Shown here: positions 5,618-12,572 of the stretch, one piece after another
Position numbering within the stretch: position 1 is the stretch's first letter
Layout of the letters: each line of letters begins with the position of its first letter
Assembly (NCBI GenBank): GCA_964642445.1
Contig: CAZXQZ010000055.1
Span: forward strand, 1-21,640
DNA from: SSC4 sp964642445
Lineage (GTDB): Bacteria > Chloroflexota > Anaerolineae > SSC4 > Amarolineaceae
DNA: 21,640 nucleotides
Direction of reading: 5' to 3'
Position numbers and translations under genes: made by a program
The notes under the pieces: generated by a model
What the model saw: only the letters and a program-made list of their open reading frames with translations
Told to the model about the DNA's origin: nothing
Database searches by the model: none

Positions 5618-6633
5618 AGATGAAGACTTTTTTACTGACCATTCTGCTGTTGGTCGCCTTGACCGGATGTGTGCCGGCTACCACGACGACGCCCGCGGCG
5701 CCGGGAGAGGTCTCGCCAACAGCGGTGTCACTGCAACCGCTCGAGCTGGCGATGGGGTACATTCCCAGTGTCCAGTTTACGCCGTTTTACGTGGCCCTGC
5801 AGAAAGGCTACTACCGTGACGAAGGGCTCGACGTCAAGTTCCGCTATGGCTTCGAGTCCGACCTGGTGAAACTGGTTGGCACCGATGAACTGCAGTTTCT
5901 GATCGGCAGTGGTGACCAGGTCATCCTGGGCCGCTCGCAGGGGCTGCCGGTGGTCTATGTCATGGAATGGTACCGCCGCTTTCCTGTTGTCGTGTTTGCG
6001 CCACAGTCGGCTGGCATCGAGACGCCGGCCGACCTCGAAGGTCGCCGTGTCGGTATTCCCGGCCTCTTCGGTGCCAGCTACGTCGGATGGAAAGGTCTGG
6101 TCGATGCAGCCGGCATCGATGAAACGAAAGTGAATCTGCAAAGCATCGGCTTTACACAGGCGGCAGCCGTCAAAGACGGCGTCGTCGATGCGGCGGTGGA
6201 CTACTCGGTCAATGGACCGGTTCAGCTGCGCCTGGCTGGCGACGAAGTTAACGAAATCTTCGTGGCCGACTACATGGACCTGCCGTCGAACGGTATCATC
6301 TCCAACGACAAAACCGTAGCTGAAAAGCCGGAACTGGTTGCCAAATTCGTGCGCGCGACCCTGCACGGCTTGCAGGATACGCTCGACGATCCTGATGCGG
6401 CCTTCGCCATCGCCCTGGAGCAGGTACCGGAGGCCGGTGCCGACGAGACTGCGCGTCAGACCAACCGGGCGATCTTCGATGCCAGCGTGGACTTATGGCG
6501 GACCGATGGCGTCCTGGGGATGTCCGACCCTGCACGATGGGCGGAGGCGGCCGCGTTCATGGAAGCGGCCGGCCTGATTCCGGCCGGTGTCGATCCCACG
6601 ACGTTGTATACGAACCAGTTCATTCCGCAGTAA
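5605..6633 (+). CDS. ribY: ABC substrate-binding lipoprotein, RibY-type (NMT1/THI5-like)
   Basis: A 342-residue secreted lipoprotein. Residues 1-21 are a lipoprotein signal peptide with lipobox LTGC (Cys22), followed by a Thr/Pro-rich linker. The mature part is NMT1/THI5-like: MGYIPSVQFTPFYVALQKGYY, then LDVKFRYGFESDLVKLVG, a GSGDQVILGRSQGLPVV segment, and the domain-crossing GRRVGIPGLFGASYVGWKGL. This family binds small heterocycles such as thiamine pyrimidine, and RibY members are proposed riboflavin binders. The start could be 5605, inside the tandem repeat and preceded by AAAGA, or the ATG at 5620 (MKTFLLTILL); both leave the signal peptide intact. Second gene of the FMN-controlled operon. 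Flavin specificity is inferred from the riboswitch. Confidence 0.85.
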   Translation: MKDTKMKTFLLTILLLVALTGCVPATTTTPAAPGEVSPTAVSLQPLELAMGYIPSVQFTPFYVALQKGYYRDEGLDVKFRYGFESDLVKLVGTDELQFLIGSGDQVILGRSQGLPVVYVMEWYRRFPVVVFAPQSAGIETPADLEGRRVGIPGLFGASYVGWKGLVDAAGIDETKVNLQSIGFTQAAAVKDGVVDAAVDYSVNGPVQLRLAGDEVNEIFVADYMDLPSNGIISNDKTVAEKPELVAKFVRATLHGLQDTLDDPDAAFAIALEQVPEAGADETARQTNRAIFDASVDLWRTDGVLGMSDPARWAEAAAFMEAAGLIPAGVDPTTLYTNQFIPQ

Positions 6634-6670
6634 GAGGAGTGATACGCTGCTGCGGCTGTTGGCCAGCCCA

Positions 6671-6745
6671 GTGCCGGTGCAGGGAAGTTTCTCGGTGTCG
6701 TGCCCAAAAACACGAAATTCACCGGGGTGTTCCCTGCACTGGCAC
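6671..6745 (+). repeat. Long stem-loop between binding-protein and ATPase genes
   Basis: A 16-bp inverted repeat (6671-6686 against 6730-6745, one G-T pair) encloses a second set of arms, CGGTG/CACCG (near 6693/6720) and CGTG/CACG, giving a hairpin of about 75 nt. It occupies most of the 141-base gap inside the transporter operon. No U-run follows, so it is not a classical terminator. It could act as an mRNA-stabilising or processing element that keeps upstream mRNA more abundant than the ATPase mRNA, or be a small palindromic mobile repeat. Confidence 0.8.
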
Positions 6746-6774
6746 CAGGTCACGTGCCGGCCTGCGAGGTACGC

Positions 6775-7572
6775 ATGACGAGAGAGATCCTCTTGCAGGT
6801 CTCGGGCGTTGAGAAAACATTCGCTCACAACGACACCGCGGTGCGTGCCCTGGGACAGGTCAGCTTCGAGGTGGCGCACGGCGAGTTCGTCGCGTTGGTG
6901 GGGCCATCCGGCTGTGGCAAGAGCACCCTGCTGCGCATTTTGGGCGGCTTACTGGCACCGGACGGTGGCACGGTTCACATCGACGGCAAACCCCTGCACG
7001 CGCCGCGGCGTGAGATCGGTTTTGTATTTCAACGCGCCAACCTGATGCCCTGGCGTACGGTCCTGGACAACATCGCCCTGCCGCTGCAAGTACAGGGCAT
7101 GCCTTTGCCCGAGGCGCAGCGCGAAGCACAGCGCCTCAGTGACCTGGTAGGCCTGCAGGGATTCGAAGGGGCTCACCCCTACCAACTGTCAGGCGGCATG
7201 CAGCAGCGTGCCGCCCTGGCTCGCGCCCTCATTCATCAGCCGCGACTGCTCCTGCTCGACGAACCATTCGGTGCACTGGATGCCCTGACCCGCGAACGGA
7301 TGAACTTCGAGCTGCTGCGCATCTGGCAGCTGCGTGCGTCGACCGTGGTTCTCGTCACGCACAGCATCAACGAAGCGGTGCTGATGTCCGACCGGGTGAT
7401 GGTCATGGGGCCGCGTCCCGGTCGCATCGTTGCTACCCTGCCGGTACCTCTCGGCCGCCCGCGCAGCATCGATCTGCTGACCGATGAGCGTTTTGCTGCC
7501 CTGGTGATGGCCGTTCGCCGTTGGATCGATCAGGCTGGCCAGGGGCAGCTGTGGCCGGGACCACCGGTGTAG
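6775..7572 (+). CDS. ABC transporter ATP-binding protein (SsuB/TauB/ThiZ-like)
   Basis: A 265-residue cytoplasmic ATPase with every hallmark intact: Walker A GPSGCGKST at 43-51, Q-loop Gln86 in FVFQRANLMPW, signature LSGGMQQR at 138-145, Walker B LLLLDEP at 158-164, D-loop GALD and the switch His196. It belongs to the nitrate/sulfonate/taurine class, the usual partner of NMT1-like binding proteins. The start is an ATG five bases after GAGG (6766-6769); a longer reading from a GTG at 6700 would lie within the intergenic stem-loop and is rejected. It powers the permease encoded at 4728. The separation by a hairpin suggests it is made at a lower or separately tuned level, which is an inference. 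Confidence 0.9.
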   Translation: MTREILLQVSGVEKTFAHNDTAVRALGQVSFEVAHGEFVALVGPSGCGKSTLLRILGGLLAPDGGTVHIDGKPLHAPRREIGFVFQRANLMPWRTVLDNIALPLQVQGMPLPEAQREAQRLSDLVGLQGFEGAHPYQLSGGMQQRAALARALIHQPRLLLLDEPFGALDALTRERMNFELLRIWQLRASTVVLVTHSINEAVLMSDRVMVMGPRPGRIVATLPVPLGRPRSIDLLTDERFAALVMAVRRWIDQAGQGQLWPGPPV

Positions 7573-7583
7573 TGAGTATTTTC

Positions 7584-7604
7584 GATTTTGGATTTTGGAT
7601 TGTG
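7584..7604. repeat. Heptamer tandem repeat GATTTTG
   Basis: Three consecutive 7-bp units, GATTTTG, GATTTTG and GATTGTG, just after the ATPase stop codon. A related imperfect run begins at 21039 after murJ. Short tandem heptamers of this type resemble those described in cyanobacterial intergenic regions. Confidence 0.7.
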
Positions 7605-7610
7605 GGTGGG

Positions 7611-7640
7611 CTGGCAAAGCAGGGGGGATTGTGGTATAAT
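7611..7640 (+). promoter_or_regulatory. Promoter of the AlaX gene
   Basis: A consensus -10 TATAAT (7635-7640) with the extended TGG ahead of it, and a weaker -35 CTGGCA (7611-7616) at 18-base spacing. The transcript would start near 7647, about 50 bases before the chosen start codon. Confidence 0.75.
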
Positions 7641-7696
7641 CTAGCCAGATCAACCGCTCCGTGTGTGGAGCTGGATTGAGAATTACGAATGTTAGT

Positions 7697-8923
7697 ATGG
7701 GCATGAACAGGCTGCTGCAACAACGACTTTACCTGCAAGACTCCTACCTGCGTGAATTTCACGCTGACGTGGTTGCCCGTGCTACGCTCACGGACCACCC
7801 CGCGGTCACCTTGAGTGCGACTGCTTTTTACCCCACGGCGGGTGGCCAGCCCAACGACCTCGGCACGCTGCATGACAGCCAGGTGATCGATGTCATGGCC
7901 GACAACGGCACCGTGTGGCACCTGCTCGACAAACCCCTGACCACCGCAGCCGTGCGGGGTACTATCGACTGGGCGCGTCGCTTCGATCACATGCAACAGC
8001 ATACCGGCCAGCACATCCTGTCACAGGCTTTCATCGTAACCGCGGCGGCCGAAACGGTTGCTTTTCACCTGGGCATGACCGCTTGCACGATCGACGTCAA
8101 CCGCACCGACTTGACGCCGGCCCACATCGAGGCGGCCGAGACACTGGCCAACCAGGTTGTGTTCGACGATCGGGCGGTGACGGCGCGCTTTGTAACACCG
8201 GCTGACCTTTCCACGATTCCGCTGCGGCGCCCTCCCAAAGTCAGCGAAGATATCCGGATCGTGGAGATCGACGGCTTCGACTGGTCGGCCTGCGGCGGCA
8301 CGCACGTGCGCCGCACAGGTGAGGTGGGTCTGATCAAAGTGATCAGGCTGGACCGGCGCGGGCCCGAGACACGTATCGAATTTTTGTGCGGCCAGCGCGC
8401 GCTGGCCGATTACCGCCATAAACAGGTGACCGTGCAGGGGCTGATGAACCGTCTGAGCACTGGGGAAGACGACCTGCTCGCCGCGGTGGAGCGGCTGGCC
8501 GACAAACTACAGGCCAGCCAGCGCCAGCTGCGTGAGGCCCAGGCTGAGCTCGAAACCGGCGAAGCCGCGCGCCTGTGGGCCGAGGCCGTGCCCCTGGGGC
8601 CGTATCGCCTGGCGACCCACTGCTACACGGATCGCACATCGGAGAGTGTGCGCGCTGTGGCGGGTCTGCTGCGCGCGCGGCCGGGCTGTGTTGTCCTGCT
8701 GGCCAGTGAAACAAGCCCACAGGATGGGGGGCAGCTCTTCTTTGCCGCGGCCGATGGGGTGACGGTGGACATCGGACTGGTCATGCGCCAGGCTGTGGCC
8801 GTGGGGGCGCGCGGCGGAGGTCGCGGTGCCTGGGCCCAGGGCGGCGCGGCTGATGGCCCCACGCTGCGTCGGGCCCTGGCCGCAGGTGCTGCCGCTGTGC
8901 AGGCAATGGTCGAGAAAGGTTGA
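7697..8923 (+). CDS. Alanyl-tRNA editing protein, long AlaX type
   Basis: A 408-residue stand-alone editing protein related to the C-terminal half of alanyl-tRNA synthetase. It hydrolyses mischarged Ser- or Gly-tRNA(Ala). Zinc ligands are all present: HxxxH at His102/His106 (QHTGQH) and CxxxH at Cys199/His203 (CGGTH). The editing domain covers about 1-235 (ATAFYPTAGGQPNDLG near 42), followed by a helical linker of about 240-280 and a DHHA1-like C-terminus ending in a Gly-rich stretch (GARGGGRGAWAQGG) typical of long AlaX. The start is uncertain: ATG 7697 or 7703 suit the family N-terminus, while TTG at 7676 has the better ribosome site (GGAG at 7667-7670). No aminoacylation domain, so it is not AlaRS. 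Confidence 0.88.
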   Translation: MGMNRLLQQRLYLQDSYLREFHADVVARATLTDHPAVTLSATAFYPTAGGQPNDLGTLHDSQVIDVMADNGTVWHLLDKPLTTAAVRGTIDWARRFDHMQQHTGQHILSQAFIVTAAAETVAFHLGMTACTIDVNRTDLTPAHIEAAETLANQVVFDDRAVTARFVTPADLSTIPLRRPPKVSEDIRIVEIDGFDWSACGGTHVRRTGEVGLIKVIRLDRRGPETRIEFLCGQRALADYRHKQVTVQGLMNRLSTGEDDLLAAVERLADKLQASQRQLREAQAELETGEAARLWAEAVPLGPYRLATHCYTDRTSESVRAVAGLLRARPGCVVLLASETSPQDGGQLFFAAADGVTVDIGLVMRQAVAVGARGGGRGAWAQGGAADGPTLRRALAAGAAAVQAMVEKG

Positions 8924-8925
8924 TC

Positions 8926-9783
8926 ATGCAACAAATTGCACCGAACGTGTTTGCAGAGACCGGATACCGGAACGCCAACGTCGGCTGTATCATCACCGAC
9001 GAGGGTGTCATCCTGGTCGACACGCCGATGATTCCGGCACAAGCTATCGCCTGGCGCGCACAGGTCAACAAGGCATCGGGTCATGCACCGATCCTGTACG
9101 TCATCAATACCGACCATCACCGCGGCCATGCCTTGGGCAACCAACATTTTTTGCCTGCACCGGTCATCGCTCACGAACGCGCGTGGAAAGAGATGCGCGG
9201 TTATACCGAGAACTTCAAACAGCGGGTGCGCGATTCGTTCAAAAAAGAACCGGAAATCCAGGTTCAGTTCAACGATCTGCAAATCATACGACCGCAGGTG
9301 ACGTTCAAAAAACGATTGACCTTGTTACGCGGGGGTCGCGAGATCCGCCTGATCTGGATTGGCGGGCATACCCTGGCCACGTCGGTGGTGTGGATGCCGG
9401 GTGAGCGGGTGCTGTTTGCGGGTGATTCGGTATGGACCGATCAGCACCCCTATATGGCGCAAGCCAACTCGCGCGATTGGCTGCATGGCTTGAATTATAT
9501 CCGCAAACTGAAGCCAGAGGTCATCGTGCCTGGTCATGGACCGACCTGCGGCATCGAGTCGGTCGATCGTGTCATCGACTACATTCGGTATATGCGCAGC
9601 CAGGTTCGCACCATGTACCGGCAGGGCAAATCGAAGCAGGAGGCGGGGTCCATCCTGGTCAAAGACCTGGTTGCCTGGTTTCCTGTACCGGCGGGGCGTA
9701 AAGCCAAGATCGAGTCGCAAATCAAACAAGGCATTGGGCGTGTCTTCGAGGAAGTGCGGCGCAGCAGTGAGGTCGCCACCTAG
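8926..9783 (+). CDS. Metallo-beta-lactamase-fold hydrolase with altered HxHxDH motif
   Basis: A 285-residue protein of the MBL superfamily. The fold is recognisable from VILVDTPM near 28-35, WIGGHT (His148), FAGDSVW (Asp167) and VPGHGP (His204). The first metal motif, normally HxHxDH, reads DHHRGH at 63-68, so the first His is Asp63 and the Asp is Gly67. The residual ligands are His65, His68, His148, Asp167 and His204, perhaps with Asp63. This suggests a modified or single-metal centre. The substrate is unknown. The ATG follows GAAAGG (8914-8919) and lies two bases after the AlaX stop, and a TPR membrane protein follows six bases later, so the three form an operon. The family is certain, the function is not. 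Confidence 0.8.
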   Translation: MQQIAPNVFAETGYRNANVGCIITDEGVILVDTPMIPAQAIAWRAQVNKASGHAPILYVINTDHHRGHALGNQHFLPAPVIAHERAWKEMRGYTENFKQRVRDSFKKEPEIQVQFNDLQIIRPQVTFKKRLTLLRGGREIRLIWIGGHTLATSVVWMPGERVLFAGDSVWTDQHPYMAQANSRDWLHGLNYIRKLKPEVIVPGHGPTCGIESVDRVIDYIRYMRSQVRTMYRQGKSKQEAGSILVKDLVAWFPVPAGRKAKIESQIKQGIGRVFEEVRRSSEVAT

Positions 9784-9789
9784 GACATC

Positions 9790-10749
9790 ATGGCACACGA
9801 TATTCGTCGCGAGACTGGCACACCGGCCGAGGAGCTGCGCCAGCTGCTGGATCAGAGCGAACGGCTGCTGCCCGACCTGCGCAGCAGTGCTGGCGCCACG
9901 CCGCAGCTTTTGGCCAATCTAGACCGGATCGCCGTCCTGTTCGCCGAGCTGGAAGCGCAGGGTATGGACCTTCGCCCGGAGCGGGGACGTTGGGAGGGCC
10001 TGCAGCGCGCCGTCAATAACCGGATTGGCTTCGTCGTGCGCAGCCTGCCCGACTGGGATGCGGCGCGCCAACAGGCACAGGCTACCCCGGATCGCCCGTG
10101 GTGGTACCTGGACCGGACCCTGGCCGCAACCCGGCGCCGCAGCCGGCAGCGTCTCCTGCTCACGGTCGCGGCGGTCGTCGCGGTGATTGCATTGCTCATC
10201 GTTGTCTGGCGTGCACTGTTTCCGGTCGATCCGGCGGTGGCGGCGGCGCAGCGGGCCATGGAGATGGCGCAGCGTCACGTCCGCCTGCAGGAGTGGGAAG
10301 CGGCCTATGCCAGTTTCACGGAGGCCGCACAGGCCACGCCGAGCGATGCCATTCCTTTCATCTGGCTGGGTATTCTCGAAGAACAGCTGGGTGATGCCAG
10401 CGCAGCGGCAGGGCACTTTACCCAGGCTGAACAGCTGCTGGGCCACCCCGTTCGATTTCGGGTCGAAAAATCGTTTGCATACAATCAGGTTGGCCGCTAC
10501 CCCGAAGCTGAGACCGAGGCACGCGCCGCAGTAGCGCTCGATCCCAATTCGCCGCACGCACATTACGTTCTGGCTGGCGCATTGGAGCAGCAGGATAAGA
10601 TCGATGACGCACTCCTCGAATTCGATCTGGCCTCGCAGCTGGCCGAGCAGGTCGATGCCAACCTGGCTGCCCTGGCGCGTATTCGCCTGGCGACGTTGAT
10701 GCAGGCCGCACCGTTTCGTGAAGCAGCGGCGCCAACAGCGGTGCCATAA
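9790..10749 (+). CDS. Membrane-anchored TPR protein
   Basis: A 319-residue protein of unknown function. Residues 1-110 are a hydrophilic, largely helical cytoplasmic region; 112-121 are Arg-rich (RRRSRQR), and 122-141 form a single membrane span (LLLTVAAVVAVIALLIVVW). After the span, about 150-305 carry three to four tetratricopeptide repeats (for example AYASFTEAAQATPSDAIPFI and a later ALDPNSPHAHYVLAGALEQ). The positive-inside rule puts the TPR part outside the membrane. No catalytic motif is seen. It starts with an ATG four bases after AGGA (9782-9785), which overlaps the stop of the MBL-fold gene. It may be a scaffold for envelope proteins; this is a guess from domain type. Confidence 0.75.
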   Translation: MAHDIRRETGTPAEELRQLLDQSERLLPDLRSSAGATPQLLANLDRIAVLFAELEAQGMDLRPERGRWEGLQRAVNNRIGFVVRSLPDWDAARQQAQATPDRPWWYLDRTLAATRRRSRQRLLLTVAAVVAVIALLIVVWRALFPVDPAVAAAQRAMEMAQRHVRLQEWEAAYASFTEAAQATPSDAIPFIWLGILEEQLGDASAAAGHFTQAEQLLGHPVRFRVEKSFAYNQVGRYPEAETEARAAVALDPNSPHAHYVLAGALEQQDKIDDALLEFDLASQLAEQVDANLAALARIRLATLMQAAPFREAAAPTAVP

Positions 10750-10757
10750 TCTCTACT

Positions 10758-10786
10758 TTGAACCGCAGGATGGTCTGTGGTACAAT
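10758..10786 (+). promoter_or_regulatory. Promoter of the phosphoribosyltransferase/prfA cluster
   Basis: -35 TTGAAC (10758-10763), a 17-base spacer, and -10 TACAAT (10781-10786) with an extended TGG. The expected start lies near 10793, at or inside a small hairpin GCGGTT (10790-10795)/AACCGC (10804-10809) which precedes a strong ribosome site. As the following genes overlap or are closely spaced up to murJ, this promoter may serve much of the block. Confidence 0.75.
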
Positions 10787-10828
10787 TGAGCGGTTTGCAG
10801 TCGAACCGCAACTCTGTGGGAGGTGCCA

Positions 10829-11404
10829 GTGCAGCACGAGTTTTACACGGTCGAGATCGCGGGTCTAACCCGCCATCTACCCCTTTTCCAGGTTGCACCG
10901 GGTGTGCGCATTGCGGTGTTCAACATGCTCGGTGATACCAACGTGGTCAAGGCGGCGGCCGCCGTGTTGGCCGAGCAGCTGCGGCTGCGTGACGTCCATG
11001 CTGATGTCCTGGTGACGGCGGAAGCGAAGAGCATTCCGCTGATCTACGAGCTGTCGGCGCTGATGGGTTTACCGTACGTGGTGCTGCGCAAGACATACAA
11101 GCTGTACATGGGCGACGCGCTGCGCGCTGAGACGCTGTCGATTACCACCGGTGAGCCGCAAACCCTGTTTCTCGACGAAAAGGATCGGGATGCCATTGCC
11201 GGCAAACGCGCGATCCTGGTCGATGATGTCGTCAGCACAGGCAGCACCCTGGAAGGCATGCGGGCGATCATGAAAAAAGCCGGCGCCGAGCCGATTGCCA
11301 CGGCTGCCGTCTTCACCGAGGGCACGAACGAGGGGTGGCGTGACGTGATCGCACTAGGCAACCTGCCGGTGTTTGTCGCACAAGGCGAAACGGCCGTGCC
11401 ATAA
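10829..11404 (+). CDS. Purine-type phosphoribosyltransferase (adenine PRT-like)
   Basis: A 191-residue type I phosphoribosyltransferase. The PRPP-binding loop AILVDDVVSTGSTL is clear at about 128-141, preceded by VTAEAKSIPLIYELSALMG and YVVLRKTYK, which match adenine/xanthine PRT-like proteins found in thermophiles and archaea. It would join a purine base to PRPP, releasing pyrophosphate, in the cytoplasm. The GTG at 10829 is chosen because GGGAGG (10818-10823) lies five bases upstream; an earlier in-frame GTG at 10823 overlaps that site and is rejected. Substrate choice between adenine, hypoxanthine and xanthine cannot be read from the sequence. Followed by prfA after 37 bases. Confidence 0.8.
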   Translation: MQHEFYTVEIAGLTRHLPLFQVAPGVRIAVFNMLGDTNVVKAAAAVLAEQLRLRDVHADVLVTAEAKSIPLIYELSALMGLPYVVLRKTYKLYMGDALRAETLSITTGEPQTLFLDEKDRDAIAGKRAILVDDVVSTGSTLEGMRAIMKKAGAEPIATAAVFTEGTNEGWRDVIALGNLPVFVAQGETAVP

Positions 11405-11441
11405 AATGAATCGTAACCAGCAAAATGGGTTGTAGTGAGTG

Positions 11442-12521
11442 ATGTTCGATAGACTAGACACCGTCGTTGAACGGTACACACAGCTGAATCAGCTCCTGGC
11501 AGATCCTGGCCTGTTCGCCGACCCGCAGCGGGCCGCCGCGGTGGCGCAGGAACACGCCGAGTTGACCGACCTGGTACAGGCCTATCAGCGTTACACCGCC
11601 GTGGTCGAGCAGTTGGCACAGGCCGAGGAACTGCTGGTCACCGAGACGGACCCCGACCTGGTGACCGTGGCGCATGAGGAGGTCGACCTGCTCAACACGG
11701 AGCGTGACCAGCTGACCCTGACGTTGCAGCAGCTGTTGGTGCCGAAAGACCCCAATGACGAACGCGACGTCATCATCGAGATCCGGGCTGGGACCGGGGG
11801 TGACGAAGCGGGCCTTTTTGCCGCCGACCTGTTTCGCATGTACAGCCGCTATGCCGAAGCACAGCGCTGGCCGGTCGAGATGCTGAGCGCCAACGAGTCG
11901 GGTATCGGTGGCTTCAAAGAGGTCATTTTTGAAGTGCGCGGGCGCGGGGCTTATTCGCGTCTGAAGTACGAAAGCGGTGTGCATCGCGTGCAGCGGGTGC
12001 CGGAAACGGAATCGCAGGGCCGCATTCACACGTCGACAGCCACGGTCGCGGTGCTCCCCGAAATGGCCGAGGTCGAAGTCGAAATCAAGGCGGAGGACGT
12101 ACGCATCGACGTGTTTCGCGCTGGCGGGCCGGGCGGTCAAAGTGTCAATACGACCGACTCCGCCGTACGCATCACCCACCTGCCGACCGGGTTGATCGTG
12201 TCGTCACAGGATCAGAAGTCGCAGCTGCAGAACAAAATCAAAGGGATGCAGATCCTGCGCGCGCGCTTGTACGACATGGAGCGCAAACGCCAGCAGGATG
12301 TGCAGGACGCCAACCGGCGCAGTCAGGTGGGAACCGGCGAACGCGCCGAAAAGATCCGAACCTATAACTTCCCGCAAAACCGTGTGACCGATCATCGCAT
12401 CGGCAAAACACTCTACCGGCTCGACGCCGTGCTGGCGGGTGATCTGGACGAGTTCATCGTCGAGCTCACCGCTGCCGACCAGGCCGAGCGGCTGCAAGCG
12501 GGAGCAATGGTGCCCGAATAG
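11442..12521 (+). CDS. prfA: Peptide chain release factor 1
   Basis: A 359-residue class I release factor, matching the usual length of about 360. The stop-codon recognition tripeptide PET sits at 187-189 within VQRVPETESQGRIHTSTA, the PxT pattern that marks RF1 (UAA/UAG) rather than the SPF of RF2. The peptidyl-tRNA hydrolysis motif GGQ is at 231-233 (AGGPGGQSVN), and its glutamine is the methylation target of PrmC, encoded next. ATG 11442 gives the expected N-terminus MFDRLDTVVERY; an alternative GTG one codon earlier is possible. The ribosome site is weak. Gene order prfA-prmC-...-sua5 is common in bacteria. Confidence 0.97.
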   Translation: MFDRLDTVVERYTQLNQLLADPGLFADPQRAAAVAQEHAELTDLVQAYQRYTAVVEQLAQAEELLVTETDPDLVTVAHEEVDLLNTERDQLTLTLQQLLVPKDPNDERDVIIEIRAGTGGDEAGLFAADLFRMYSRYAEAQRWPVEMLSANESGIGGFKEVIFEVRGRGAYSRLKYESGVHRVQRVPETESQGRIHTSTATVAVLPEMAEVEVEIKAEDVRIDVFRAGGPGGQSVNTTDSAVRITHLPTGLIVSSQDQKSQLQNKIKGMQILRARLYDMERKRQQDVQDANRRSQVGTGERAEKIRTYNFPQNRVTDHRIGKTLYRLDAVLAGDLDEFIVELTAADQAERLQAGAMVPE

Positions 12522-12557
12522 GGTGCCAATCATGAAACGATGTCAACAACTTTGGAC

Positions 12558-12563
12558 AGGAGG
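12558..12563 (+). promoter_or_regulatory. Ribosome-binding site that sets the prmC start
   Basis: AGGAGG, nine bases before GTG 12573 and twelve before ATG 12576. It lies inside the longer reading frame from ATG 12540, which has no ribosome site of its own, so initiation at 12573 is favoured. Confidence 0.7.
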
Positions 12564-12572
12564 ACTCTACCC

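Noticed and set aside
6700..6774. N-terminal extension of the ATPase from GTG 6700
   Set aside because: It lies in the loop and right arm of the intergenic stem-loop and precedes a better start with GAGG.
12540..12572. prmC start at ATG 12540
   Set aside because: No ribosome site precedes it, whereas AGGAGG lies downstream within this frame, ahead of GTG 12573.
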